Shown: positions 26,958 through 36,651, numbered from the stretch's first letter. The stretch: 64,000 bases of DNA from Lysobacterales bacterium (GCA_002722315.1 PBLG01000007.1:104798-168797), one strand, 5' to 3'. The notes: generated by a model from the sequence alone, not told the origin. Numbers and translations are program-made.

Positions 26958-28409
26958 CTACTGCTCGAAATCGAGCGGCGGCGGGCCCGGCGGCACGATG
27001 CCTTCGTAGACGTAGTCGCCCTTGCGCTCGGCGAATTCGGCCTTGATGGCCGCGACGAGTTCCGGATCTTCGTAAAGATCGATCATGGTCATCGCCAGGG
27101 CCTTGGACGCGTAGGTCAGTCCCTTGTGGCCGATCGACATGCCGCCCGAGGCCACCACGGCCCATGAATGCCAGGGCACGTCCTTGCCGGCGATCGGGGC
27201 GCGCAGCCGGATGGTCGGGACGATGTAGCTCACGTCGCCCACGTCGGTGGAGCCACCACTGGGGTTCTCCTGCGTTTCGCGGAGCGACCTGACCTCTGCA
27301 TCCATGCCGACCGGCGCCTTGCCTGTGGCTTTCTGGATCTCCATCGCGAATTGCTGCTCGGCTTCGGTGTATTCGATGCCGCCGAGGGCTTCGAGGTTGG
27401 CCTGCAGCGCCGCGCCACCGGTTCGGTTCGGCATTACCTCGTGCACGCCCGAGATCAGCGTCACCTTGTGATCGACGTTCGCCATGATCGCCGCACCTTC
27501 GGCCATCGCCTGCACCCGCTCGTAGACCGGCGCCATGCCTTCGCGGCTGCGATCGCGCACCCGCACCCAGATCTTTGCGTAATCGGGCACGACGTTGACG
27601 ACCTTGCCTGCGTCCATGATGTGGTAATGAATGCGCACGGTCGGCTTGACATGCTCGCGATAGGCGTTGATGCCGTGCGCGTAAAGCTCCAGCGCATCGC
27701 CGGCCGAGCGTCCGTTCCATGGATCGGCGGCCGCGTGTGCGGCCTGGCCGTCGAATTCCACGAGAAAGTCCACCAGCGCCTGCGAGCTTTGCACCGACGC
27801 TTCGATTTCATCGCCCGGGTGCCAGTCCATCATCACGTCGACGCCGTCGAACGCGCCGGCCCGGATCATCCACAGCTTGCCGAAGAACTTTTCCTCGGCC
27901 GGCGTGCCGTAGAAGCGAATCGTGCCCTCGATGTCGCCGGCCTCGATGAGCTGCTTGATCGCGATCGCGGCGCCGAGTGAGGCCGAACCGAACACGTTGT
28001 GACCGCAGCCGTGTCCCGGCGCGCCCGTCTCGATCGGCGATCGCTCGGGAACCGCGGCCTGGGAAAGGCCGGGAAGAGCGTCGAACTCGCCCATGATGCC
28101 GATGACCGGATCGCCGCTACCGTACTCGGCGACAAAGGCCGTGGGTATCCCGCCGACGTTGCGCGTGATGGCAAAGCCGTGCGCGGCCGCGTGTTCAATC
28201 AATGCCTCGGCCGACTCTGACTCCCGGAAGGCGATTTCGGCAAAACTCCAGATCCGATCGCTCAGATCGGTGAGCGCATCGGCTTGTGCGTCCACCGATG
28301 CAATCACTTCCTGTTTCAGTTGCTGCTCCGAATTGTCCTGAGCCACGGCCTGGGCCACGACAATCGAGCTGAACAATGCCAGCAGCATGAATGTTTTCCA
28401 TCTATTCAT
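26958..28409 (-). CDS. M20/AbgB-type amidohydrolase, exported
   Basis: 483 residues from the ATG at 28409, followed by a signal peptide ending VVAQAVAQ. Motifs of the M20 family AbgB/ama group: GIMGEFDALPGLSQ, GHGCGHNVFGSAS, GTPAEEKFFGK and the C-terminal DVPWHSWAVVASGG. These carry the two-metal ligands (Cys-Gly-His, Glu-Glu, His). It should hydrolyse an N-acyl amino acid or p-aminobenzoyl-glutamate-like amide in the periplasm. It is last in the minus-strand run behind CmcJ, TenA and the prolyl hydroxylase, after a 116-base gap. Confidence 0.9.
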   Translation of the reverse strand: MNRWKTFMLLALFSSIVVAQAVAQDNSEQQLKQEVIASVDAQADALTDLSDRIWSFAEIAFRESESAEALIEHAAAHGFAITRNVGGIPTAFVAEYGSGDPVIGIMGEFDALPGLSQAAVPERSPIETGAPGHGCGHNVFGSASLGAAIAIKQLIEAGDIEGTIRFYGTPAEEKFFGKLWMIRAGAFDGVDVMMDWHPGDEIEASVQSSQALVDFLVEFDGQAAHAAADPWNGRSAGDALELYAHGINAYREHVKPTVRIHYHIMDAGKVVNVVPDYAKIWVRVRDRSREGMAPVYERVQAMAEGAAIMANVDHKVTLISGVHEVMPNRTGGAALQANLEALGGIEYTEAEQQFAMEIQKATGKAPVGMDAEVRSLRETQENPSGGSTDVGDVSYIVPTIRLRAPIAGKDVPWHSWAVVASGGMSIGHKGLTYASKALAMTMIDLYEDPELVAAIKAEFAERKGDYVYEGIVPPGPPPLDFEQ

Positions 28410-28525
28410 CTTGAAAATCCTGTTTGGGGTATTGCGCCAGGAGGCACTGCAAATGGCGGCCAGTGATGGTGTGGACTCTGCAAAGTATAAACACGCCATC
28501 TCCTGACTGCCAGCAACGGTGGTCT

Positions 28526-29353
28526 CTAGAAAAATGCCAGGCACCGCGTCTCGAGGCTTTCGCGGGGAGGCGCGTCATCGGGCACGCGCGGGTCCTTGCA
28601 CGACGAGTGGGGCGTGAAACGCGTGCGTCCGTCCAACGCCGAGTCGTAGGTCTTGAACAGCAGGACTTCGTTACGGTTCATTCGGGGGTAGTAGTACCAG
28701 CGCTGCCCCGGATCGTGCAGCGCAACCTGGAGCTCTCCTGTCCGGTCCTCTCCTCGCCGCTCCACCGGCACAAGATCGGCGTCGCGGACGGTCCTGGCAT
28801 CGCAAAGCACGAGGGGATGATCGACGACCGGTTCGCCGATCGGGCGCCATGCGTTGATGATCGCGAAACGCCGCTGTTTCAGACGCTGCGCTTCTTCCGG
28901 CGACTCGCTGAAAAAATCCATGAGCCGCCGGAGGCCGGAATCGTGGGTGTAATCGTTGTGGACGATATTGGCGGGATCCCGGGCGCCGTGTTGTTGCTGT
29001 TTGGACACCGAAGAGCTGCGTCGCGTGTCGTCGAAGACCTCCACGCGCCGAGCGCCGGTAACGCGCTTCAACAGGTCGACAAGCTCTGAATGGTAAGTGG
29101 ACCTCAACGCCGCGTCGTCGTAGAAGTCGTCCACGGCGCTTTCGTGATGCAGCAAGACGAAGCCTTCGCGATCGAGATCCGTCGCCGGCAGCTGCTCCCG
29201 CGCATCGTGGATTTCGACCTCGTGATTTCGATAATTGCCCATGTGCTCGGTCCGGTCCCCGCCACCCTTCGAAGGGACGTAGACCAGCGGCGCCGAACGA
29301 TTGGCCAGAAACTTGAGTTGCGCTCGAAGCGGATCGTGCGTGGCATGTTTCAA
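28526..29353 (-). CDS. CmcJ / GA4-desaturase-like oxygenase family protein
   Basis: 275 residues if read from the TTG at 29353, which has GGAGAG six bases upstream. A GTG at 29425 inside the TenA gene is an alternative. Motifs resemble the CmcJ/NvfI and gibberellin-desaturase-like family: VHNDYTHDSG (His/Asp ligands), INAWRPIGEPVVDHPL, and YPRMNRNEVLLFKTYDS, where a final His or Glu could complete the site. Such proteins methoxylate, hydroxylate or desaturate small natural products with Fe(II) and 2-oxoglutarate. It is directly downstream of TenA. The family call is by motif resemblance only. Confidence 0.72.
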   Translation of the reverse strand: MKHATHDPLRAQLKFLANRSAPLVYVPSKGGGDRTEHMGNYRNHEVEIHDAREQLPATDLDREGFVLLHHESAVDDFYDDAALRSTYHSELVDLLKRVTGARRVEVFDDTRRSSSVSKQQQHGARDPANIVHNDYTHDSGLRRLMDFFSESPEEAQRLKQRRFAIINAWRPIGEPVVDHPLVLCDARTVRDADLVPVERRGEDRTGELQVALHDPGQRWYYYPRMNRNEVLLFKTYDSALDGRTRFTPHSSCKDPRVPDDAPPRESLETRCLAFF

Positions 29354-29412
29354 CGCTTGCTCTCCGGATTTTCGCGTGATGGCAGCTCTCGTGTCGCCCT
29401 CGGGCTCCCGTC

Positions 29413-30063
29413 TCAGATCGGCCACTGCTCCAGCCGGTAGGCCGAATCCCAGAACATCCACTCCAGCCGGGTCGATTCGAAGAAGGCCCTGGCCATCCGC
29501 TCCCGTTCGGCCGAACCGGCCGCGGCGGCCGCCTGCTCGGTCAATTCGATTGCCCGGTCGACCGTCGCCGAGAACTCCGCGCCGGCGTAGGTATCGATCC
29601 AGTCCTGGTAGGGATTCGGTGCTGACGCGCGCGCATGGATGTGCAGGCCGACTTCGCGATAGATCCAGAAACACGGCAGCAGTGCCGCGCAGGCCACAGG
29701 ATAACTTTCACTGGTCGCGGTCGACATCAGGAAGTGGGTGTAGGCGAAACAGGCCGGCGATTTCGGCACGTCCACGAACGCATCGAATCGCTTGAGAAAC
29801 GAGTCGTGCAGCGCCTGTTCGACCGACACCGCCTCGCCGGCGAACTCCAGGAAAGAGCCCAGGGCGTCGTTGTCCGGCGTCCGCGTGCCTGTGACGGCCA
29901 GCGCCCGGGAGAAATCGGCCAGGTACAGCGAGTCCTGCTTGACATAGAAGGCGAAGCGGTCCTCGCTCAGGTCGCCCGTGCACAGCTCGACGTTGAACGG
30001 CAATTCGAGGATTGCATCGTAAAGCGATCGATTGCGCTCCCAGAGCGTATCGGTAAAACCCAT
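29413..30063 (-). CDS. TenA/thiaminase II family protein
   Basis: 216 residues, the usual TenA length. Conserved segments are YVKQDSLYLADFSRAL (catalytic Asp region), ALLPCFWIYREVG (Cys-containing helix) and ARAFFESTRLEWMFWDSAY, with the catalytic Glu. TenA enzymes hydrolyse aminopyrimidine salvage products or thiamine. Here no thiamine gene is nearby, and its neighbours are two oxygenases. Some TenA-like proteins lie in natural-product clusters with oxygenases, so a non-thiamine role is possible. Confidence 0.85.
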   Translation of the reverse strand: MGFTDTLWERNRSLYDAILELPFNVELCTGDLSEDRFAFYVKQDSLYLADFSRALAVTGTRTPDNDALGSFLEFAGEAVSVEQALHDSFLKRFDAFVDVPKSPACFAYTHFLMSTATSESYPVACAALLPCFWIYREVGLHIHARASAPNPYQDWIDTYAGAEFSATVDRAIELTEQAAAAAGSAERERMARAFFESTRLEWMFWDSAYRLEQWPI

Positions 30064-30121
30064 GATCAATCCTTGTTGCGTTGTTCCGGTGAAGTCAGGC
30101 CAGTTCCCGGTCTTCTGCGCG

Positions 30122-30904
30122 CTAGCGCGCTTCCGGCTGCCGCATCGAGGCCGGAAGGAATTTCGGGTCGAGCAGCACGGCCCGGTCCGGCAAGCCGTCA
30201 TGCAGCTTTTCGGTATCCGACAATGCGGCCCAGCTGACGACCGCGTAGCGGGTGCCCGACTGAACCGGATTGGCGCGGTGGAAATAGCGCGCGTCGGAGG
30301 GAAACCACACCAGCATTCCGGGCCTGGGCCGGATGCGGAAGTTGAAGTATTCGAACTGCAGCTCGCCGCCCTCGAAGTCGTCGTTGAGGTAGAGCAACAG
30401 ACTTACATCACGGTCCAGGTGGTGGTACCAGCCCCGACGCTCCGCATCGTAGGAATCGGCGTCGGCGTGCGCTTCGTAAAATCCGCCGACGTTGTATTTG
30501 AGCACCTGGGGCGATTCGAACCAGGCGAACTTGCGCCCGAGCCTTGACGCAATGGTGGAGACGTAGATCCGCTCGACGAGCTCGCGCAGCTGCGCGTCGC
30601 GATCGTCACCCATGTGTACGCGCTCGGTGACGCGACGGTCGTCGAGCTTGCGGGCGACGCTCGGATCTGCGGCTTTCCAGTCGATTACCCTCAGCCGCTC
30701 GGACGGGCGGGCGGCAGCGAACTCGACCCATTCCCGGCACTCGTCGGGCGACAGGAAGTCCTCGACGATATCGATACCGTGCGGCACCGACCGCATCGGG
30801 TCGGCGCTGCCGCAGCAGTGCTTGAAACGGCGGCCGCTGCCGCAAAAGCACGGCTCGGATCGACCGGGCGGGAACGGCGCTCGATATTGCTGAGTATTCG
30901 CCAT
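30122..30904 (-). CDS. Prolyl-4-hydroxylase-type 2OG-Fe(II) oxygenase with N-terminal SEC-C motif
   Basis: 260 residues. Residues about 17-31 are a SEC-C zinc motif (EPCFCGSGRRFKHCC), the same kind found at the SecA C-terminus. The oxygenase core has the triad: His-Asp in FYEAHADADSY, the distal His in SDARYFHRANPV and the 2OG Arg in SGTRYAVVSWAA, with DVSLLLYLNDDFEGGELQF as the jelly-roll strand. It resembles proline hydroxylases acting on proteins or peptides. SEC-C may recruit a protein partner such as SecB or the ribosome (inference). It lies 25 bases after the BNR protein gene and 58 before TenA. Confidence 0.87.
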   Translation of the reverse strand: MANTQQYRAPFPPGRSEPCFCGSGRRFKHCCGSADPMRSVPHGIDIVEDFLSPDECREWVEFAAARPSERLRVIDWKAADPSVARKLDDRRVTERVHMGDDRDAQLRELVERIYVSTIASRLGRKFAWFESPQVLKYNVGGFYEAHADADSYDAERRGWYHHLDRDVSLLLYLNDDFEGGELQFEYFNFRIRPRPGMLVWFPSDARYFHRANPVQSGTRYAVVSWAALSDTEKLHDGLPDRAVLLDPKFLPASMRQPEAR

Positions 30905-30929
30905 GCGCCGAGTATACCGAGTCAGCCCG

Positions 30930-33900
30930 CTACCTCGCCGGACCCATTTCAGGGACGACAAGAATGTCATCGTCGGTCCGATTCGCCGCCGCAACCGACC
31001 CCTCCATGACCGCGTCCCTTGCGTTCATGGCGTCTTCGAACCGGCCTTCCAGGTCTGCGTGGCGCTTCTTCATGCCTTCGGTCACCCGAGGCAATGCGCC
31101 GTCAAGCGTCGAGTACAGGAACTGCAGGTCGGTGAACAGGCGATCGGGCCAGTTGAGGACGTCCTGAAAGAACTCGCGCTCGGTGGCGATGTTGCCGCTT
31201 TCCCATTCGTCGACGGCGTCGATGACGGCCTGCATGGCCTCGGCCTTGTCGGTCTCGCCCTTGTCTTCGAAGATGGCATGCTTGATCTTCGCCTGCTCGC
31301 GAATCTTCCTGAGCCCGATCAGGGTGTGCTGGAATTCATCGAGCATGGCGTAGGTCGACTTGACCAGCCGCTGCTGCTCGACAAGATGGCCGGCATCGTA
31401 TTCCTGGCGCGGGTCGAAGCGTACGGTCAGCGGCTGCTCGACGCTCGTCTCGCCGAGCTTGAGGCGCACGGTGTACTGGCCGGGGGCGGCGGTGTAGCCG
31501 TCGATCTTTCTGTCGCCGCCGGACGCAATGACGAAGTCGTCGAGTTCGTGCGCGAGCGGATCGGCGGCAAAATCCCACACCGCGCGGTTCAGGCCCTGCT
31601 TCGCCGGCAGCGCGTATGCGGAACCGGACCCGCCGCCATCGACGCCTGTCTCGGCGCTCGACTCGAGCGTACGCACCACCTCGCCGTCGCCGTCGACGAT
31701 CTCGATGACCAACGTGTTTTCCTCGAGATCGGGCTCTTGAGCCAGCGTGTAATAAAGCATCGCACCGATCGGCGGGTTCTCGCCCCGGCCGGCCGGGTTG
31801 TTGCCGTTGATGCGCAGGATGTCGGCGGTCGCCGGTGCGTACAGGTGCGCCGATGCCTCGGCGTGATCGGCATCGAACTGGCGCAGCGGCGACAGGTCGT
31901 CGAGGATCCAGAACGACCGGCCCTGGGTGGACACGACCAGGTCGCCGCGATGGATTCTCAGGTCAGTGATCGGCACCACCGGCAGGTCGCCGGCGTGCAG
32001 GCGCTGCCAGTTCCTCCCCGCGTTCAACGAAAAGAACAGGCCCATCTCGGTCCCGGCGTAGAGCAGGCCCTCGCGCTCGGGGTCTTCGCGCACCACGCGC
32101 ACCCAGTGGCCGTCCGGGATGTCGCCGGAGATCTCGTCCCAGCTGCCGCCGAAGTCGTCGGTGACGTAGATGATGGGCTCATGATCGTTGTACTTGTATT
32201 TGGTGAACGCGACATACGCCTTGCCGGGCTCATGCGGGCTGACGGCAATGGTGTTGACCATGCCGTCGCCGGCGCGCCTGGGCGTGATGTTTGCCCAGTT
32301 CTCGCCGCCGTCTCGCGTGACGTGCACCAGCCCGTCGTCGGTGCCGGCCCACAGCGTGTCGGCCGAGTGCGGGCTTTCGGCCAGGTACATGACGGTGTTG
32401 TAGTTCTCACTGACCTCGTTGGTGATCGGAAAGCCGCCCGGCCCCTGGGTTTCGGGGTCGTCGCGCGTCAGGTCCGGGCTGATCTCGGTCCAGGACTGGC
32501 CGCGATCGACGGATTTCAGCACGACGTTGCCGGCGTGATAGATCACGCCTGGATCGTGCCTGGAGACGACGATCGGCGCGTTCCAGTTGAAGCGGTACTT
32601 GCGCTCGCTGGGCGAAATGCCGAAGGACAGTTCGGGGTACACCCGGATGTCGCGGCTGGTCTCGGTACGCATGTCGAACTCCTCGATCTGCCCGAGATAG
32701 CAGCCGCCGTAGATGTAGCGCGGGTTGTCCGGATCGAAGGCCACGTGCGCGCTTTCGCAGCCGGCCACGCGCATCCAGTCGTCCCGGCCGATGCCGCCGT
32801 CGTCGCCGAACGAGCGGATCGCCATGGTCGAGTTGTCCTGCTGGCCGCCGTAGAGCCGGTAGAAATAGTCGTTGTCGACATCCACGCGGTAGAACTGCGC
32901 GGTCGGCTGGTTGTACTGCGACGACCAGGTCCTGCCGGCGTCGAAGCTGATTGCCGCGCCGCCGTCGTTGCCGCCGATCATGATGTCGGGGTTCTCGGGA
33001 TTGATCCACAGGTCATGGTGGTCGCCGTGGATCGATTGGGCCATCTGTTCGAAGGTCTTGCCGCCGTCGACCGAGCGCATGAACGGCGCGTTGAGCACGT
33101 AGACCGTGTTCTCGTCGACCGGGTCGGCAAAAATGTGCATGTAGTACCACGAGCGGGCCTGGACACGCCTGGAACCGTTGACCCTGGCCCAGGTTTCGCC
33201 GTAATCATCGCTGCGCCAGACGCCGCCGCCTTGCCCATCTTCAGGCTTGGCTTCTATGACCGCCCAGACACGACCCGGCTTCGCGGCCGACGGGGCGATC
33301 CCGATCTTGCCCATCAGGTCGGGAAAGTCGTCTGTGCCGATCTCGTTCCAGGTCTCGCCGCCGTCGACCGACTTGTAGATGCCCGAACCTTCGCCGCCGG
33401 AGCGGATCGCCCAAGGCATGCGCTGCCAGTCCCACATGGCGGCATAAAGGATTCTCGGGTTGTTCGGATCCAGGCGCAGGTCGGTTGCGCCGGTCGTGTC
33501 GTCGACGTAGAGCACCTTCGCGAAAGTCGTGCCTCCGTCGACGGTCTTGTAGACGCCGCGTTGCTCGGTCGGCCCGTAGGCGGCGCCCTGCACCGCGACC
33601 CAGAACGTGTCCGGATCGGTCGGGTGAATGGCGACCTCGCCGATGTGGCGCGCACCGTCGAGCCCGAGGTGGGTCCAGGTTCGGCCCCGGTCGGTTGATC
33701 GATACACCCCGTCGCCGTGGCTGGCGGCCACGCCCCGGACCGGGCTTTCGCCCATGCCCACGACGATCACGTTCGGGTCCGAACGCGCAATCTCGATGGC
33801 CCCGACGCTGGCCGTACCGAAGACGTCATCGTCGACCGCCTCCCAGCTCTTGCCGCCGTCGCGGGTGATGAACACGCCGCCGGTCGCGCCCATCAGGTAG

Positions 33901-34088
33901 AACTGATCGTCGGCCGGGTGACCCGCCACCGCCGTGACCCGCCCGCCGCGCCAGGGTCCGATTAGACGCCACTCCATCGCGTCCAGCCAGGCCTCGTCGC
34001 CGATCTTCTGCGCCTGGGCCGGAATGGTGTGCGTCGCAAGCATCAATGCGACGGCAATCAATATTACGGGACGCAGGGGTGTCTTCAT
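30930..34088 (-). CDS. Exported BNR/sortilin-type beta-propeller protein
   Basis: 1052 residues from the ATG at 34088, followed by a signal peptide ending IPAQAQ. Asp-box/BNR motifs recur, for example SRDGGKSWEAVDDD, STDRGRTWTHLGL and SVDGGETWNEIG, which build one or two propellers over residues about 40-760. The last 290 residues form an alpha/beta and helical tail with a FlgD/Ig-like segment (YTVRLKLGE). Proteins of this type are often annotated as VPS10-domain or glycosyl-hydrolase-like, without proven catalysis. It may bind or hydrolyse a glycan outside the cell. Its neighbour 25 bases downstream is the SEC-C prolyl hydroxylase. Confidence 0.85.
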   Translation of the reverse strand: MKTPLRPVILIAVALMLATHTIPAQAQKIGDEAWLDAMEWRLIGPWRGGRVTAVAGHPADDQFYLMGATGGVFITRDGGKSWEAVDDDVFGTASVGAIEIARSDPNVIVVGMGESPVRGVAASHGDGVYRSTDRGRTWTHLGLDGARHIGEVAIHPTDPDTFWVAVQGAAYGPTEQRGVYKTVDGGTTFAKVLYVDDTTGATDLRLDPNNPRILYAAMWDWQRMPWAIRSGGEGSGIYKSVDGGETWNEIGTDDFPDLMGKIGIAPSAAKPGRVWAVIEAKPEDGQGGGVWRSDDYGETWARVNGSRRVQARSWYYMHIFADPVDENTVYVLNAPFMRSVDGGKTFEQMAQSIHGDHHDLWINPENPDIMIGGNDGGAAISFDAGRTWSSQYNQPTAQFYRVDVDNDYFYRLYGGQQDNSTMAIRSFGDDGGIGRDDWMRVAGCESAHVAFDPDNPRYIYGGCYLGQIEEFDMRTETSRDIRVYPELSFGISPSERKYRFNWNAPIVVSRHDPGVIYHAGNVVLKSVDRGQSWTEISPDLTRDDPETQGPGGFPITNEVSENYNTVMYLAESPHSADTLWAGTDDGLVHVTRDGGENWANITPRRAGDGMVNTIAVSPHEPGKAYVAFTKYKYNDHEPIIYVTDDFGGSWDEISGDIPDGHWVRVVREDPEREGLLYAGTEMGLFFSLNAGRNWQRLHAGDLPVVPITDLRIHRGDLVVSTQGRSFWILDDLSPLRQFDADHAEASAHLYAPATADILRINGNNPAGRGENPPIGAMLYYTLAQEPDLEENTLVIEIVDGDGEVVRTLESSAETGVDGGGSGSAYALPAKQGLNRAVWDFAADPLAHELDDFVIASGGDRKIDGYTAAPGQYTVRLKLGETSVEQPLTVRFDPRQEYDAGHLVEQQRLVKSTYAMLDEFQHTLIGLRKIREQAKIKHAIFEDKGETDKAEAMQAVIDAVDEWESGNIATEREFFQDVLNWPDRLFTDLQFLYSTLDGALPRVTEGMKKRHADLEGRFEDAMNARDAVMEGSVAAANRTDDDILVVPEMGPAR

Positions 34089-34186
34089 GTTGGCTTTCCG
34101 ATTCGTTGGGAGTGGGGCGAGCGGTCTCCAAGTATAGCGACCGTCGGCCGGCCGACGCAGGCGGGCAGCGCGCCTGCGAATGGCAT

Positions 34187-35524
34187 TCATTCCTGTTGAA
34201 CGGCCTTTTCATAAAGGCCCGGAAAGCGCCCGCTCGGATCGCATTCGCGCTTGAGCGCCTGGTAGGCCGCACGGTCATATTCCGACCAGAACGTCGCCTC
34301 GTCGTAGGTACTGCGCGAGTAGAGGCTCTTCTTGCCGCCGTGCCGTGCGACCAGTTCCTCGACCAGCGCGTTGTAATGGCCGTCGGGCTCGTTCGAACGC
34401 ACCATGTCCCAGAAGCCGAAGTTGACGTAGGGCGTGTCGGTTCGCAGCCGGAAAAGCGAGAACCGGTCGTTGGGCACGATGAACGGACAGATCCAGACCG
34501 GCCGGATGCCGACTCCGGCGTCGAAATCGGCGAGGAAGGCGGCCGCATTGGCTATCGGAATGTCGACGTCCTGGATCACCGACTCGGTGCGTGGACGAAG
34601 ATACTGCACCAGGCTCAGGGGCCGGCGGCGGCTGGCGCGCATGATCTTCTGGTAGGTGACGCTGTTGAGTCGCTTTCGTCCCAGCAACAAACGAATCGGG
34701 CGGAACTGCGCGCCGACGTTCTTGCTGCACCAGAACCAGTCGGTGTCCCAGCGCCAGAGATAATCGTGGATGGTCAGCCAATCGCGGCTGTTGGTCCGCA
34801 GACTCTGCCAGTACTGGCGCATCCAGGTGTAGTCGCTGGTCTCGGTGCCGGTCGGAAGTGCGTCGACGAAATGCGCGCGGGTCAGCACGAATTCGCCCGG
34901 GCCGAAGTACACGCCGTCGAGGTAGTCGCAGGTCGGTTCCGCGCATTCGGCGCCGATGGCGTCAAACACCGCTTCCGGGTCGCGGTAGCAGGTGTGCTCG
35001 AGCTGGACAAAGGGTTGAACTGGAATCAGACCGACGCGCACCCGGGTGGCGTATCCGAGGCTGCCGTAGGAATTCGGAAAACCGTGGAACAGTTCCGGTC
35101 GCTGGTCGGGCGAACAGGTCAGCACGCGACCGTCGGCGACCAGCACGTCGATCTCGTGCACCGTATCGTGCACCAGGCCATAGCGGAATCCGCCTGACTC
35201 GATGCCCACACCGGTGACCGCACCGCCGACGGTGATGCTCTTGAGCTCAGGCACGATCGCAGGCGCCAGGCCCAGCGGCAAGGTCGCATCGACCAGGTCG
35301 ACATAGGTGGTCATGCCCTCGACGTCGGCGTAACCGGCGTCGGCGTCGATCTCGAGGACGTGGTTCAATGACGCCGCGTCGAGTTCGGTTCGCCCGGAAT
35401 CCTCGCGCGGCCGGAACAGGTTGCTGGTCGATTTTCGAAGGCGCACAGGGCCGGTCGAATCGGCGAGTGCTTCAGCCATCGCCTGCACCCTTGCACGGTG
35501 TTCGGACCAGTCGGCTTCGCTCAT
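34187..35524 (-). CDS. DHCR24-like FAD-binding oxidoreductase
   Basis: 445 residues from the ATG at 35524, overlapping the upstream cyclopropane synthase stop (ATGA). The PCMH-type FAD domain is clear: KSITVGGAVTGVGIESGGFR then LVHDTVHEIDVLVADGR. The C-terminal half matches sterol delta-24 reductase in order: VIQDVDIPIANAAAF, RPVWICPFIVPND, and ATFWSEYDRAAYQALKREC before RFPGLYEKA. DHCR24 relatives reduce isolated C=C bonds with NADPH and FAD. Coupled to a Cfa-type methyltransferase, it may reduce a methylene fatty acid to a methyl-branched one, as TmsA/BfaA do in actinobacteria (inference). Confidence 0.85.
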   Translation of the reverse strand: MSEADWSEHRARVQAMAEALADSTGPVRLRKSTSNLFRPREDSGRTELDAASLNHVLEIDADAGYADVEGMTTYVDLVDATLPLGLAPAIVPELKSITVGGAVTGVGIESGGFRYGLVHDTVHEIDVLVADGRVLTCSPDQRPELFHGFPNSYGSLGYATRVRVGLIPVQPFVQLEHTCYRDPEAVFDAIGAECAEPTCDYLDGVYFGPGEFVLTRAHFVDALPTGTETSDYTWMRQYWQSLRTNSRDWLTIHDYLWRWDTDWFWCSKNVGAQFRPIRLLLGRKRLNSVTYQKIMRASRRRPLSLVQYLRPRTESVIQDVDIPIANAAAFLADFDAGVGIRPVWICPFIVPNDRFSLFRLRTDTPYVNFGFWDMVRSNEPDGHYNALVEELVARHGGKKSLYSRSTYDEATFWSEYDRAAYQALKRECDPSGRFPGLYEKAVQQE

Positions 35525-36651
35525 CGAACCGGCTGGTAGCGCGGGAGGTCGCCTTGGCTGAGCACCAGCTGCCAGAGGTTGAGGCCGCGCGCGCGGAATG
35601 CGCCGGCGCAGCTGTTGAGGTAGTAGCGCCACATCCGGTAGAAGCGCTCGTCCAGCCCCTCGTAGTGCTTCAACTCGTCCCAGGCGGCGAGAAAATTGGC
35701 CTCCCAGACCATCAGCGTGCGGTCGTAGTCGGGGCCGAAATTGTGCCAGTCCTCGAGCACGAACAGGCCTTCCTTGGCGCGGGCAACCTGTGCTTCGGAC
35801 GGAATCACGCCGCCGGGAAAGATGTACTTGTTGATCCAGCGGTCGGCCTCGGTCCGGCTCCGGTTGCCGCCGATCGTATGGACAAGCGCCAGGCCGCCGG
35901 GCTTCAGGCGGGCGCTCGCGGTCTTGAAGAAACCGCGGTAGTTGCGCGGCCCGACGTGCTCCATCAGGCCGACGCTCACGACCCGGTCGTACCGGCCCGA
36001 TTCATTCGCCGCGTCTCGATAGTCCTGCTGCCTGATTTCGACCGGCAGGCCTTCACAGATCCGGCGCGCGTACTCGACCTGGCGGCGACTGATGTTGTAG
36101 CTGACGACCTCGCACTGGTGATCTTCGGCCAGGTACCGCGCCAGTTCGCCGAAGCCGCCGCCCAGTTCCAGCACGCGCATGCCGGGCTCGAGGTGAAGCT
36201 TGCGTGCAACCAGGGAAAGCTTGGCGCGCTGCGCATCGTCCAGTCCGGCCGCCCCGCCGTCGGGCCCGTAGTAGGCACAGGTGTACTGCATGGTCGGGCC
36301 GAGCATGGCCTCGTAGAGCCGGGTCGGGAGGTCGTAGTGCTGCTCGGCCACTTGCTGCGAGCGCTGCCGGCTTTGCCTGTTGCGGAGCTTGCTCAGGATG
36401 ACCTGCAGCAGCATCGACGGCGTGCGGATCTCACGGTCGATGCGCGCACGCAACAGCCGGAAGAAAAATTCATCGAGTTTCTCGACGTCCCACCAGCCGT
36501 CCATGTAGGCCTCGCCGGCGCCCAGCGAGCCCTCGGCCATTACGCGCTCGTAAAACCGCTCGTCATGCACCTGCATGTCGAACGGACGCGCTCCGCCGAT
36601 CTCGATGCCTGCGGCGCTCAACAACGATGACACTTTCTGTCTTGCGGACAC
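35521..36651 (-). CDS. cfa: Cyclopropane-fatty-acyl-phospholipid synthase / fatty-acid methyltransferase
   Basis: 376 residues from a GTG at 36651 with GGAGC upstream; an ATG at 36720 would add 23 residues without a clear site. It follows E. coli Cfa closely: GSLGAGEAYMDGWWDVEKLD, HYDLPTRLYEAML, the SAM motif VLELGGGFGELARYLA, the active-site VSVGLMEHVGPRNY, and EDWHNFGPDYDRTLM. The C-terminus NSCAGAFRARGLNLWQLVLS is also conserved. It methylates double bonds of membrane lipid acyl chains using SAM. It overlaps the DHCR24-like gene, so the product may be a methyl-branched rather than cyclopropane acid. Confidence 0.92.
   Translation of the reverse strand: MSARQKVSSLLSAAGIEIGGARPFDMQVHDERFYERVMAEGSLGAGEAYMDGWWDVEKLDEFFFRLLRARIDREIRTPSMLLQVILSKLRNRQSRQRSQQVAEQHYDLPTRLYEAMLGPTMQYTCAYYGPDGGAAGLDDAQRAKLSLVARKLHLEPGMRVLELGGGFGELARYLAEDHQCEVVSYNISRRQVEYARRICEGLPVEIRQQDYRDAANESGRYDRVVSVGLMEHVGPRNYRGFFKTASARLKPGGLALVHTIGGNRSRTEADRWINKYIFPGGVIPSEAQVARAKEGLFVLEDWHNFGPDYDRTLMVWEANFLAAWDELKHYEGLDERFYRMWRYYLNSCAGAFRARGLNLWQLVLSQGDLPRYQPVR

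Noticed and set aside
30903..33698. A 931-residue plus-strand frame opposite the BNR protein
   Set aside because: Composition is shadow-like; the minus strand has repeated BNR motifs and a signal peptide.
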